From Maribacter polysaccharolyticus (GTDB lineage Bacteria > Bacteroidota > Bacteroidia > Flavobacteriales > Flavobacteriaceae): 64,000 nucleotides of DNA. The notes under the pieces were generated by a model. It was not told where the DNA came from and did no database searches. It worked only from the letters and a program-made list of their open reading frames with translations. The stretch covers positions 508,328 to 572,327 of the forward strand of contig NZ_JARBUY010000004.1 of assembly GCF_028882255.1 (NCBI RefSeq), read 5' to 3'. The number at the start of each line of letters is the position of its first letter. The first letter of the stretch is position 1. Shown here one piece after another: positions 45,931-55,387 of the stretch. Both the position numbers and the translations under genes were made by a program.

Positions 45931-47064
45931 CTATGTGGTCGGCAACGGTGGTGGGGTGCTTCCACCCAAGAATACCTTCAACTCCTCAATATCCTTTAAT
46001 GCCGCCCAATTGGCCATTCCCTGTTTCCAGATCAAGGAATCCCTATTGATGGTCCTACTTGCAAAAAGCTCTTTTAACTTATCAAAGGTAACCGGGCCTG
46101 CTTGTTGCCCGTTTAGGGCGTAATGGTACACTACCTGTGCAGGTATTGGGGGTGGTGCGGTCTGCTGCGGCTGTCCGCCAAAAGGCTGTTGGGTTCCGGT
46201 ATGCCCCATCATATTCCCCATTTGCTGTGCCAATACAAAGCCCATGCCCATGCCCATGCCCGCACCGGCGGTGCCCCCTTCATTTTTTGCGGCAGCCTCC
46301 ATGGCCTTTGCGGCCTTGAATTGTGATAATTTGGCCAGATCCAACTTATCCAGTCGACTATATTCGAATATTTCCTTCTTAAGTTCTTCCGGCATGGAAA
46401 CATTCTCGATATAGAACTTTTCCAACTCAATGCCCACACGGCCAAATTCCGGTTGCATCACCTCTTGGCAGGTCTCGGAAAGTTCACTCGTATTGGCCGC
46501 ATATAATTCTATAGGCAAATTGGCTTCCCCGACCGTATCGGTAAAACGGGTAACAATTAAACTTTTAAGGTGTTCGTTAACTTCATAATTCGTAAAGTTG
46601 CCATCGGTACCCACAACATCGACAACGAATTTTCCGGGATCCTTGATCCGAAAGCTATAGGTGCCGAATGCCCTGATCTCTACCAATCCAAAACGTTGAT
46701 CACTCAACATAAAAGGATTTTTGGTCCCCCATTTCTCATCGGTGAACAAACGGGTGTTCACATAATAGACCTCTGCCTTAAACGGACTGTCGAATCCGTA
46801 TTTCCAGCCTTTCAAAGTTGTCAATATTGGAAGGTTCTTGGTGTTCAAGGTGTAGGTGCCCGGTTTAAAAACGTCCGCCAATTGGCCTTCGTTCACGAAT
46901 ACGGCGGTTTGTCCTTCCCGGACGATCAGTTTCGCATTGTTCTTAATTTCATTCTGATACCTCTCAAACCTGTGTACAATGGTATCGTTTGAAGGATCCA
47001 ACCATTCAATAATGTCTATAAATTCATTACTTAGTTTGTTCTTTATTTCATCGAATAAATTCAT
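45931..47064 (-). CDS. SPFH-domain protein with C-terminal GYF_2 domain
   Basis: 377 residues from ATG 47064; 29 codons upstream are open but carry no fitting start. The SPFH/band-7-like domain (about 25-250) is of the viral-core-protein-like YdjL/COG4260 group: AKLIVREGQTAVFVNEGQLADVF and a repeated strand region. A Gly/Met-rich hinge GAGMGMGMGFVLAQQMG and a Pro/Gln linker lead to a GYF_2 domain with WKQGMANWAALKDI (about 310-365), which usually binds proline-rich peptides. It probably assembles in the cytosol or on the membrane. It heads the coupled module with the zinc-ribbon and phosphatase genes. Confidence 0.85.
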   Translation of the reverse strand: MNLFDEIKNKLSNEFIDIIEWLDPSNDTIVHRFERYQNEIKNNAKLIVREGQTAVFVNEGQLADVFKPGTYTLNTKNLPILTTLKGWKYGFDSPFKAEVYYVNTRLFTDEKWGTKNPFMLSDQRFGLVEIRAFGTYSFRIKDPGKFVVDVVGTDGNFTNYEVNEHLKSLIVTRFTDTVGEANLPIELYAANTSELSETCQEVMQPEFGRVGIELEKFYIENVSMPEELKKEIFEYSRLDKLDLAKLSQFKAAKAMEAAAKNEGGTAGAGMGMGMGFVLAQQMGNMMGHTGTQQPFGGQPQQTAPPPIPAQVVYHYALNGQQAGPVTFDKLKELFASRTINRDSLIWKQGMANWAALKDIEELKVFLGGSTPPPLPTT

Positions 47065-47268
47065 GGTTCCCGTTTTTTTTATTTTGTTAAAAGATAAGGA
47101 TTTATTTAGTTGTTCCAAAGTGATTACCCCCTTGTACAATTGGTTTGCCAATGCTTTTTAACAGTAGTACCACGCAATTACCAATTAAATAAATTTGTTA
47201 ACTTTTTTTTGTTGATAATTTTTTAAACACCTGATTTTATGGTATTTAACTGTTATTTCTTGTACACT

Positions 47269-47286
47269 TTATGACATTTGTCATAA
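47269..47286. promoter_or_regulatory. nrdJ: 18-base palindrome upstream of nrdJ
   Basis: TTATGACATTTGTCATAA has two perfect 8-base arms and a 2-base centre, 69 bases before the nrdJ start. It resembles sites of Crp/Fnr-type dimers rather than NrdR boxes. It is the only strong regulator-like site in the spacer; no cobalamin riboswitch was recognised. Confidence 0.5.
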
Positions 47287-47354
47287 CGCGATTCTTTTCT
47301 TTTTGCATACTTTTACATCAAAATTCCAAGCACTTAAAACCATAAGATCGACAA

Positions 47355-49898
47355 ATGCAGTTAAAAACGATTCAATCCGAGACAAAAACATTTTCCCAAG
47401 AAGAAGCCTATCAATCCAGCTTAGCCTATTTTAAAGGTGATGATCTTGCAGCCCAAGTATGGGTGAACAAATATGCCCTCAAAGATTCCGATGGCAATAT
47501 CTATGAACTCAATCCTGACGACATGCACCGTAGAATAGCAAAGGAAATCAGTCGAATTGAGAAAAAATATCCCAATCCCCTTTCTGAAAAGGAGGTTTTC
47601 GATTTAATCAAGAACTTTAAATACATTGTTCCCCAAGGTAGCCCTATGGCCGGTATTGGAAATCCGTACCAGATCGCTTCCTTATCCAATTGTTTCGTGA
47701 TCGGGAATGAAGGAAACTCCGATTCTTATGGTGGCATAATGAAGATCGACCAAGAACAGGTACAGTTGATGAAACGCCGTGGTGGTGTTGGTCACGACCT
47801 TTCACATATACGACCAAAAGGATCGGCCGTAAAAAATTCGGCATTGACCTCAACAGGACTGGTACCTTTTATGGAGCGTTACTCCAATTCAACAAGGGAA
47901 GTGGCACAGGATGGCCGTAGAGGGGCTTTGATGCTTTCCGTTTCCATCAATCATCCCGATGCCGAGGATTTTATCGATGCGAAAATGGAACAAGGCAAAG
48001 TGACCGGGGCCAATGTATCGGTCAGGATCGATGATGAATTTATGAAGGCGGTTTCTAACAACACCCCCTACACCCAAAAATTTCCGATCCACAGCAACGA
48101 TCCCAAATTCACGAAAGAGATCGAAGCGAATAAATTATGGAATAAGATCGTCCATAATGCCTGGCAATCCGCAGAACCGGGAATTTTGTTCTGGGATACC
48201 ATCATCAATGAGTCCGTACCCGATTGTTATGCCGACCTGGGTTATAAAACAGTGTCTACGAATCCTTGTGGCGAAATTCCTTTGTGTCCTTATGATTCCT
48301 GTAGGTTATTGGCCATAAACCTTTTCTCCTACGTGGATCAACCCTTTACCAAAGAAGCCAAGTTCAACTTTTCATTGTTCAAAAAGCACATTGCCGCCGC
48401 ACAACGGATCATGGATGATATCATTGACCTTGAGTTGGAAAAGGTTGACCGTATTTTGGAAAAAATCGCCGAAGACCCCGAGCTTGCCGAAACCAAGGCC
48501 GTGGAGGTCCGATTATGGGAAAAAATCAAGGAAAAAGCCATCAGTGGCCGTCGAACCGGTATCGGTATCACCGCCGAAGGTGATATGTTGGCCGCTTTGG
48601 GTTTACGCTACGGTAGTGAGGAAGCCAATACTTTTTCCGTAGAGATCCATAAAACCATCGCCATTGAGGCTTACAGGGCTTCCGTGCACGCTGCCAAGGA
48701 AAGAGGTCCTTTCGAAATCTTCAATGCCGAAAGGGAAAAAAACAATCCATTTATCCTTCGCCTTAAAGATGCCGATGAAAAGCTATATTACGAAATGCTT
48801 GAGTACGGACGCCGTAATATTGCCTTATTGACCATTGCCCCAACGGGGACCACTAGTTTAATGACCCAAACCAGTTCGGGAATAGAACCTGTGTTTATGC
48901 CCGTTTACAAACGCAGAAGAAAGGTCAATCCGAACGATAAGAACTCAAAGGTCACATTTGTGGATGAAGTCGGTGATTCATGGGAAGAATACGTGGTTTT
49001 CCACCATAGATTCAAAGAATGGATGGAAGCCAACGGCATTAGCACCGAAAAAAGATATAGCCAGGAAGAACTCGATAAAATCGTAAAAAAATCCCCTTAC
49101 TACAAAGCGACTTCGAATGATGTCGATTGGCTAAGTAAAGTACGTCTACAAGGGGCTGTTCAAAAATGGGTAGACCATTCGATCAGTGTAACGATCAATT
49201 TACCGAACGATGTACCCGAAGAACTGGTCGGAAAACTCTATTTGGAAGCATGGAAATCAGGATGTAAAGGCGTTACCGTTTACCGTGACGGCTCTCGATC
49301 CGGCGTATTGATCTCCAACGAACCGGAAGCCGATACTACCCTAACCCCTTTCCCAACAAAGCGACCACCGGTATTGGAAGCAGACGTAGTCCGTTTTCAA
49401 AACAATAAAGAAAAATGGATCGCTTTTATCGGCCTTATAGATGACAAACCTTATGAAATCTTTACCGGATTGGCAGATGATGAGGATGGGATCTTGATAC
49501 CGCGCTGGGTAGAAGACGGATTGATCATCAAGAACAGGAATGAGGACGGTACTTCCCGTTACGATTTCCAATACAAGAACAAAAGAGGGTATAAAACGAC
49601 CATTGAAGGACTTTCCCATAAATTCAACCCTGAATTCTGGAACTATGCGAAATTGATCTCGAGCACCCTACGTCATGGAATGCCCATTGAAAAAATAGTT
49701 GATTTGATCAATAGCCTCCAATTGGATGGGGAGTCGATAAATACATGGAAAAACGGGGTTACCCGTGCCCTTAAACGTTTTGTTGAAGACGGCACTGTGG
49801 CCACCGGGCAAAAATGTGATAATTGTAAATCCACGAATTTAATTTACCAAGAGGGATGCCTTACCTGTAAGGACTGTGGTTCCTCCAAATGTGGTTGA
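47355..49898 (+). CDS. nrdJ: Adenosylcobalamin-dependent (class II) ribonucleotide reductase
   Basis: 847 residues. The radical site NPCGEIPLCPYDSC at about residues 303-316 is the class II/I catalytic barrel motif, and the first active-site Cys lies in ASLSNCFVIGN near 115. The phosphate loop APTGTTSLM follows near 497. The C-terminus carries a Zn-ribbon-like four-cysteine block (CDNC, CLTCKDC, CGSSKCG), as in NrdJ, that shuttles electrons. It makes deoxyribonucleotides without oxygen or a metal subunit and needs coenzyme B12. No class I partner gene lies near. A single-gene unit ends in a strong terminator. Confidence 0.96.
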   Translation: MQLKTIQSETKTFSQEEAYQSSLAYFKGDDLAAQVWVNKYALKDSDGNIYELNPDDMHRRIAKEISRIEKKYPNPLSEKEVFDLIKNFKYIVPQGSPMAGIGNPYQIASLSNCFVIGNEGNSDSYGGIMKIDQEQVQLMKRRGGVGHDLSHIRPKGSAVKNSALTSTGLVPFMERYSNSTREVAQDGRRGALMLSVSINHPDAEDFIDAKMEQGKVTGANVSVRIDDEFMKAVSNNTPYTQKFPIHSNDPKFTKEIEANKLWNKIVHNAWQSAEPGILFWDTIINESVPDCYADLGYKTVSTNPCGEIPLCPYDSCRLLAINLFSYVDQPFTKEAKFNFSLFKKHIAAAQRIMDDIIDLELEKVDRILEKIAEDPELAETKAVEVRLWEKIKEKAISGRRTGIGITAEGDMLAALGLRYGSEEANTFSVEIHKTIAIEAYRASVHAAKERGPFEIFNAEREKNNPFILRLKDADEKLYYEMLEYGRRNIALLTIAPTGTTSLMTQTSSGIEPVFMPVYKRRRKVNPNDKNSKVTFVDEVGDSWEEYVVFHHRFKEWMEANGISTEKRYSQEELDKIVKKSPYYKATSNDVDWLSKVRLQGAVQKWVDHSISVTINLPNDVPEELVGKLYLEAWKSGCKGVTVYRDGSRSGVLISNEPEADTTLTPFPTKRPPVLEADVVRFQNNKEKWIAFIGLIDDKPYEIFTGLADDEDGILIPRWVEDGLIIKNRNEDGTSRYDFQYKNKRGYKTTIEGLSHKFNPEFWNYAKLISSTLRHGMPIEKIVDLINSLQLDGESINTWKNGVTRALKRFVEDGTVATGQKCDNCKSTNLIYQEGCLTCKDCGSSKCG

Positions 49899-49943
49899 TC
49901 CTTTGAACCGACACCGGTAGACAATGACTGAATTCCAACACAA

Positions 49944-49981
49944 AACCGCAATGGCCAATTATGGCCATTGCGGTTTTTTTT
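49944..49981 (+). terminator. Intrinsic terminator after nrdJ
   Basis: 14-base stem AACCGCAATGGCCA/TGGCCATTGCGGTT (49944-49957 with 49962-49975), loop ATTA, followed by a T run to 49981. Confidence 0.94.
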
Positions 49982-50098
49982 CTGGAGTACCTATTGATCC
50001 CCATACCCTGAAAAATCCTCCGTTATAAATTCCCTGTTTATATTCGAATAATTCCCTTTTTGTAAGTACCTTGTGCTAAGTAATAAGGACGTTCATAC

Positions 50099-51046
50099 AT
50101 GAAAAAAGTTTTTTGTATCGGGGAGTTGCTCATTGATTTCATTGCCGAAAATCAAGGAAACGATCTTTCCAAAGCCAATCTGTTCACAAAAAAGGCAGGC
50201 GGAGCCCCTGCCAATGTAGCTTGTGCCATTGCCAAGCTTGGTGGCTTGAGTAAATTCATCGGTTGTGTGGGCCCTGGACAGTTCGGTTCCTTTTTACTCG
50301 GGGTTTTGGAGGATAACCACGTTGATATAAGTTTGGCACAACGATCCAAAAGCTTTACCACGTTAGCCTTTGTCTCGATTGCAGATGACGGTGAGCGCGA
50401 TTTTGTCTTTAGCCGGGGGGCCGATAAAAAACTGAAATACGATTCCAGCATTAAAAATTCGTTCCAAGACAACATCATTCATTTTGGTTCGGCTACCGCC
50501 CTATTAGGTGGGGATTTGGAAGCCGCATACGGACGGTACTTTTTCGATGCCCTTACCCAAGGTTCCTTTATAAGTTTCGACCCCAATTTTCGCGCCGATC
50601 TTTGGAAGGAAGGGGAAAAAATCTTTATAAAAAAATGCATGCCTTTTATCCAGAAAGCCCACCTATGCAAGTTTAGCCTTGAAGAAGCCCAATTACTCTC
50701 CGGAAAGACCGATTTGGAGGAATGCTGTGGGGTTTTACATGAAGTGGGTGCAAAAATAATAACCATCACCTTAGGAAGCGAAGGCACTTTTCTAAGTACC
50801 GAAAACTCAAAACAAACCATACCGAGCATCCCCGTAGTACCTGTAGACACCACTGGGGCAGGTGATTCCTTTATCGGTTGCCTCCTATACCAGATATCGC
50901 TCTTACACGATCCGATGGAAATTCTTGAAGACACCGATCAATTGGCGGAAATGGTAAAAGTAGCGAACAAAGCCGGGGCATTGACGACTACGAATTTTGG
51001 GGCCATTCCGTCCTTGCCGAACCTGGAACAACTCCAGGCCGTGTAA
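50099..51046 (+). CDS. PfkB-family carbohydrate kinase (fructokinase-like)
   Basis: 315 residues of the ribokinase fold. The PfkB N-terminal signature is GGAPANVACAIAKLGG near residue 34, and the second signature with the catalytic Asp is VDTTGAGDSFIGCLL at about 249-263. The opening FCIGELLIDFIA matches fructokinases of the family, so a hexokinase-type substrate is likely but unspecified. It probably acts in the cytosol on a sugar at the 6-hydroxyl. No transporter or glycosidase lies next to it. Confidence 0.92.
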   Translation: MKKVFCIGELLIDFIAENQGNDLSKANLFTKKAGGAPANVACAIAKLGGLSKFIGCVGPGQFGSFLLGVLEDNHVDISLAQRSKSFTTLAFVSIADDGERDFVFSRGADKKLKYDSSIKNSFQDNIIHFGSATALLGGDLEAAYGRYFFDALTQGSFISFDPNFRADLWKEGEKIFIKKCMPFIQKAHLCKFSLEEAQLLSGKTDLEECCGVLHEVGAKIITITLGSEGTFLSTENSKQTIPSIPVVPVDTTGAGDSFIGCLLYQISLLHDPMEILEDTDQLAEMVKVANKAGALTTTNFGAIPSLPNLEQLQAV

Positions 51047-51277
51047 TGAATCCGGGTGTTGACCTCTTAAATTTTGTTTCGGGCACTACAGTCCTTAACC
51101 TCCCTTAGACCTCCAAAAATTAACGCTGGACTTTCTTAAGGAATAATCCATTGGAAAAGGACAATGTACCGGGACCAACGCCATGTAAATATGCAACCGC
51201 AAAGGATGCATTTCAAAAAACCCCTTATAGGGCCGACATTACCGTTTAGGCCAGATAATGGTACCTACCTAACCCGA

Positions 51278-51802
51278 TCATTCTATACGCCTGCCCTGGG
51301 TCGTAAAAGACAATCCCTGTTGTCCCATAGTGGAATTCATGACGCCTTCAAATAAAGGTTCGGAAGTGCCCATGGGGATGTTCCATTCAAAAATAAAGTT
51401 TGATCCCGTACCTCCTATGACATCAATTTCATCAATGATGATTTCAGCCGTTTCCAAGGGGGCCAAATAAATGGGCGTGTTGAAATAGGTACGAACGTGC
51501 TTCCCGTGGGTATCATAATAATTTGCCTTAAGGACGTAGACCGTATCCTTGTCACTGGTATTTCGAAGACTCACCATGGCCGTAAGGTTATGGGTTTTAT
51601 GCTCCGATGTACTGTAGATCTGCGAATAGGTGGATAAATAGGTTTTCCCGTATTCCAAACTGTCCTTTTTACCAATATCAATGGTTCTTTTTGACCAGTT
51701 TTCCGGATTGATCGAACTGACTTCTTTTGGTTCCTCACAACCGAATATCCCCAGTAAAACTAAAATCAATAAAAGACGTGACCACATATATTTTGATTTC
51801 AT
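51278..51802 (-). CDS. DUF3124 domain lipoprotein
   Basis: 174 residues from ATG 51802 (the frame is open 10 codons further upstream). MKSKYMWSRLLLILVLLGI leads to the lipobox IFGC. The DUF3124 domain fills about 55-165: YGKTYLSTYSQIY, TAMVSLRNTSDKDTVYVLKANYYDTHG, PIYLAPLETAEIIIDEID and GGTGSNFIFEW. It is a beta-rich envelope protein of unknown role. The gene stands alone; the 231 bases before the PfkB end hold nothing recognisable. Confidence 0.88.
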   Translation of the reverse strand: MKSKYMWSRLLLILVLLGIFGCEEPKEVSSINPENWSKRTIDIGKKDSLEYGKTYLSTYSQIYSTSEHKTHNLTAMVSLRNTSDKDTVYVLKANYYDTHGKHVRTYFNTPIYLAPLETAEIIIDEIDVIGGTGSNFIFEWNIPMGTSEPLFEGVMNSTMGQQGLSFTTQGRRIE

Positions 51803-52008
51803 GACTACAACTAATTCCTTTTCGCCTAACAACTTTCGTACATCCCTTTAAAAGCCCAGATCCAATATCGGTATCCTTATGGGGAGGATAAATGTAAAGC
51901 TTCATAAAAATACATGATCTTATCGGAAAATACAGAAAACAACATCCTAATTAAGTCAATTCGTTATACACCCAGTTTCCCGTTGGCCGTGGTGGTGATC
52001 CCAATAGG

Positions 52009-53145
52009 TCAATTATACTTCACCTTTCTTAAAATACGCAAGGTTTCCTTTAGGGAATTATAAACCGTTTCATTCGTCTTTTTCAATAGGGGACGTGCCT
52101 TTTCCATTTGGGATTTTGCCATTTCGAATCCGTTTAAAAAACAAATCAGATAGGTGGCGGGAAGGTGCATCAAATCCGTTTTCTCGTTGGGTTTCAAAAC
52201 TTGGCCTTTTTCAAGTTTCATCAGTAAAGCATTGTTCGTGTTGAGAATATGATGCAGGGTTTTTGTATCGTACTGTGGGGGATCAAAAATCATTTGACTA
52301 TGTATCTGATAGGTGCCATTATCATCGAAAATAATTTTCACTTCCTCCAAAGGGTAGTATTTATACGCTTTACCGAGGCCCAATCGCACATATTCGGTAA
52401 TATTGAAACTTTCATCATCATGGGTTACCATAACCTCATCCAAGGTGGAATAAAACAAGCGGACCTGCTCATTGATCAGCTCTATGTCAACACGGGAAAA
52501 ATAGGTTTTCTCCTTTACTTTCTTGGTATGCCCCGCCCAACAAACCACGAATTGTTCTTTAAACACTTTATAATTACTATCCAGGTCTTTATGCCGGTGG
52601 TTTATAAAGTCGATGACCCCATCCAAGGTGAGTTCAATATTGTTTTGTGCATGTTGCTCCAAGGTGGCAACGACCTCGGAATTTATATCTTTCAACTCAA
52701 CCCCATAGGCCTTAGGCATGCTTATACTGCCTTCCCTAAAGAAAACCGAGCCCCCGTAATATTTCCATATGTTCTTTCTTAGGGAACATACTTTCCCATT
52801 AGATCTTATGGTGACCAAACCAACGACCTTACCCTCGGGAAGGTGCGGAAATGGGATATTCTCATACGCAATTCGCGGGGGATTGTCCAAATAGGCGTTT
52901 ACAAGGTTCTGGATTTTACTGTCATCGAAGAAATCGACTCCCACGATGGCGTTGTCCTCATCTTCCACCCCGATAACGATAAATGAATTGTTTTTCGGAT
53001 TGCTATTGGCCAATGCACAAACATGTTTAAGAAACTTGGCCTTACCTTCCCTATTCCCAATGGTTATAAAACGCTTTTTATCGTAAAAACTGTTCTCGTC
53101 ATTATGGGCGAGAAGGTTCTTTACCAAAAGACGTTTATTGATCAT
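52009..53145 (-). CDS. AlbA_2 (Schlafen-like) domain putative DNA-binding/ATP-binding protein
   Basis: 378 residues. The AlbA_2/Schlafen-type domain is at about residues 10-145: FLKHVCALANSNPKNNSFIVIGVEDEDN, VGVDFFDDSKIQNLVN and GSVFFREGSISMP. The remaining 230 residues are unlike common domains, with strands followed by helices (LLMKLEKGQVLKPNEKTDLMHLPATY). Family members include transcription regulators and RNA-cleaving Schlafen-like proteins; which applies is unknown. It is 39 bases downstream of the SDR gene, on the same strand, and probably co-transcribed. Confidence 0.85.
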   Translation of the reverse strand: MINKRLLVKNLLAHNDENSFYDKKRFITIGNREGKAKFLKHVCALANSNPKNNSFIVIGVEDEDNAIVGVDFFDDSKIQNLVNAYLDNPPRIAYENIPFPHLPEGKVVGLVTIRSNGKVCSLRKNIWKYYGGSVFFREGSISMPKAYGVELKDINSEVVATLEQHAQNNIELTLDGVIDFINHRHKDLDSNYKVFKEQFVVCWAGHTKKVKEKTYFSRVDIELINEQVRLFYSTLDEVMVTHDDESFNITEYVRLGLGKAYKYYPLEEVKIIFDDNGTYQIHSQMIFDPPQYDTKTLHHILNTNNALLMKLEKGQVLKPNEKTDLMHLPATYLICFLNGFEMAKSQMEKARPLLKKTNETVYNSLKETLRILRKVKYN

Positions 53146-53184
53146 GGGTGTCCGGGTTATTGATTCAGGCTATCAAAAATTCAT

Positions 53185-53940
53185 TCATTCTATTTTATTC
53201 ACAATGGTCGAGCTGGCCTGTGCCGTGGGCATTACGACCAAATCGGCAATGTTCACGTGATAAGGTCGGGTTACCGTAAAAAGGATGATATCGGCAATAT
53301 CCTCGGGGCGCAAAGGTTGAAAACCTTGATACACCTTGGCCGCTTTACTTGTATCGCCCTTAAAACGTACTTGACTGAATTCGGTCTCAACCAATCCGGG
53401 GTTTACCGCCCCAACCCGAATTCCATACTGATTCAAATCGATGCGCATGCCTTTGTTGATCGCATCTACGGCATGTTTACTGGCACAGTAGACATTTCCA
53501 CGGGGATATACTTCCTTGCCGGCGGTAGATCCGATATTGATGATATGTCCGGCTTTCCTTTCGACCATTTGGGGCAATATCGCCTTGGATACATAGAGGA
53601 GCCCCTTTACATTGATATCGATCATAGCATCCCAATCCTCTAGGCTACCTACCTCGATAGGGTCCAATCCATGGGCATTACCGGCATTGTTCACCAATAT
53701 ATCGATGGTTGAAAATTCCGGGGGCAAAGCGTTGATTTGCCGGTTGACCGCTTCCTTATCGCGCACATCAAAATTCAGGGTGTACACCGGTGTGGAAACA
53801 CGTAGTTCTTGCTGTAATTCATTCAACCGATCTTTACGTCTTCCGCATAATACCAATTTAAAATCATTCGCAGCGAAAAGTTCCGCCGTGGCACGCCCAA
53901 TACCGCTTGTGGCGCCCGTAATTAATACCGTTTTACTCAT
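53185..53940 (-). CDS. Short-chain dehydrogenase/reductase (YdfG-like)
   Basis: 251 residues, a classical SDR. The cofactor motif TGATSGIG is at about residues 7-14, NNAG at about 87-90, the catalytic Ser in NIGSTAGKEVYP, and the YxxxK pair in VYCASKHAVDAI near 150-162. The overall pattern and length match the YdfG group that reduces 3-hydroxy acids or malonic semialdehyde with NADP; the substrate cannot be fixed. It is divergent from the Bat operon and upstream of the AlbA_2 gene. Confidence 0.93.
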   Translation of the reverse strand: MSKTVLITGATSGIGRATAELFAANDFKLVLCGRRKDRLNELQQELRVSTPVYTLNFDVRDKEAVNRQINALPPEFSTIDILVNNAGNAHGLDPIEVGSLEDWDAMIDINVKGLLYVSKAILPQMVERKAGHIINIGSTAGKEVYPRGNVYCASKHAVDAINKGMRIDLNQYGIRVGAVNPGLVETEFSQVRFKGDTSKAAKVYQGFQPLRPEDIADIILFTVTRPYHVNIADLVVMPTAQASSTIVNKIE

Positions 53941-54294
53941 TTTTCCATTTGTTTCACTTTAGGGACCACCTTTGACCCTGTTCCGACCATCAAAAAAGAG
54001 GTCCGTAGCGGATATTTCGATATTTCCCGAATGTTTTGAATTGCCCGCATTCCACTCCGTTGAAATGCCTTTTCACATGGAGTGGAATGGATGGTTTTGG
54101 CCAAAGTTTTAAAAAATTTGGCTATGTTTGCCTAAGGCGTGTGAAATTAAAAAGAAATCACTTAAATACTTCATAAAAATAGGGGCTTTCATCAACTTTT
54201 AACCATACATTAACAGCGTAAGTATGAATTAATTTTCAATTTGCACCTCTGTTTAGATCAAATCAGACCTATACCCAAAAATGCAATAAAACTT
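53941..54294. other. Divergent intergenic region SDR / moxR
   Basis: About 350 bases with one conspicuous structure, the nested hairpin at 54048-54089 listed separately, and otherwise AT-rich DNA that must hold the operon promoter of moxR. No gene is seen. Confidence 0.5.
54048..54089. repeat. Nested inverted repeat (strong hairpin)
   Basis: CATTCCACTCC (54048-54058) pairs with GGAGTGGAATG (54079-54089) over 11 bases. Within the loop, TGAAA (54061-54065) pairs with TTTCA (54071-54075). It lacks a T run and does not lie behind a gene, so it is not a simple terminator. Confidence 0.7.
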
Positions 54295-55296
54295 ATGGAA
54301 GAAAATACTTCAGTTGACATTAGCGTAGTAAACGAAAAGATTTCCCAGGAAAGCGCTTTTATAGACTTATTGATGTTGGAAATGAACAAGGTGATCGTAG
54401 GCCAAAAACACATGGTCGAAAGATTGCTTATAGGTCTCTTAGGTCAGGGACATATTTTGTTGGAAGGGGTGCCCGGACTTGCGAAGACGCTTGCAATCAA
54501 CACCTTGGCCAAGGCCGTAAAAGGAAGTTTTAGCCGGATACAATTTACCCCCGACCTTTTGCCTGCCGATGTCGTAGGGACATTGATCTACAACATTAAG
54601 GAAAATGATTTTTCGATAAAAAAAGGCCCCATTTTCGCAAACTTCGTTTTGGCGGATGAGATCAACAGGGCCCCTGCCAAGGTGCAATCGGCCCTTTTGG
54701 AAGCCATGCAGGAAAAACAAGTGACCATCGGGGATGAAACCTTCATATTGGACAAGCCTTTTTTGGTCATGGCCACCCAGAACCCGGTTGAGCAAGAAGG
54801 TACGTACCCCTTGCCCGAAGCGCAGGTCGACCGTTTTATGCTAAAGACGGTTATTGACTACCCGAAAATGAACGAGGAACAACTGATCATGCGCCAAAAC
54901 CTTTTAGGTGCCTATGAAACGGTAAACCCGGTGATAACCACCCAACAGATCTTAAGTGCCCAAAAAGCAGTACGGGAGGTCTATATGGATGAAAAAATAG
55001 AAAAATACATTCTTGATATCGTTTTCGCCACCCGTTATCCCGAAAAATACAATCTTGAAAACCTTAAACCCCTGATCAGCTTTGGGGCCTCGCCACGTGG
55101 TAGTATAAACCTAGGCACCGCTGCCAAATGCTTCGCTTTCATAAAACGTAGGGGCTATGTCGTTCCTGAGGACGTAAGGGCCGTAGTACATGACGTTCTT
55201 CGGCATAGGATAGGCATCACCTATGAGGCCGAAGCGGAAAATATCACTTCTGAGGAAATCATCAACAAAATAGTGAACGAGGTAGAAGTTCCATAA
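54295..55296 (+). CDS. MoxR-family AAA+ ATPase
   Basis: 333 residues from ATG 54295; a TTG 54 bases upstream is in frame. Walker A is GVPGLAKTL at about residues 57-65, and Walker B with the conserved DEINRAPAKVQSALLEAMQE is near 118-140. The arginine/sensor region QNPVEQEGTYPLPEAQVDRF and the C-terminal lid are normal. MoxR chaperones act on von Willebrand factor A proteins encoded next to them, as here with BatA and BatB. It heads an operon that continues to batE. Confidence 0.95.
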   Translation: MEENTSVDISVVNEKISQESAFIDLLMLEMNKVIVGQKHMVERLLIGLLGQGHILLEGVPGLAKTLAINTLAKAVKGSFSRIQFTPDLLPADVVGTLIYNIKENDFSIKKGPIFANFVLADEINRAPAKVQSALLEAMQEKQVTIGDETFILDKPFLVMATQNPVEQEGTYPLPEAQVDRFMLKTVIDYPKMNEEQLIMRQNLLGAYETVNPVITTQQILSAQKAVREVYMDEKIEKYILDIVFATRYPEKYNLENLKPLISFGASPRGSINLGTAAKCFAFIKRRGYVVPEDVRAVVHDVLRHRIGITYEAEAENITSEEIINKIVNEVEVP

Positions 55297-55387
55297 ATAA
55301 GCATACAGTATATAGTAGCCGAGATGGTTCTTCTTAGCCTTGGCCGAATGAATTATTCCAGAATGTTTATTGCTGTTTACCCTAAAA

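Noticed and set aside
47065-47354. Possible cobalamin riboswitch before nrdJ
   Set aside because: The B12-box GCCACTG-type core was not found by eye; only the palindrome stands out.
51164-51355. 63-codon frame behind the PfkB gene
   Set aside because: Overlaps the DUF3124 gene end on the other strand; composition is random.
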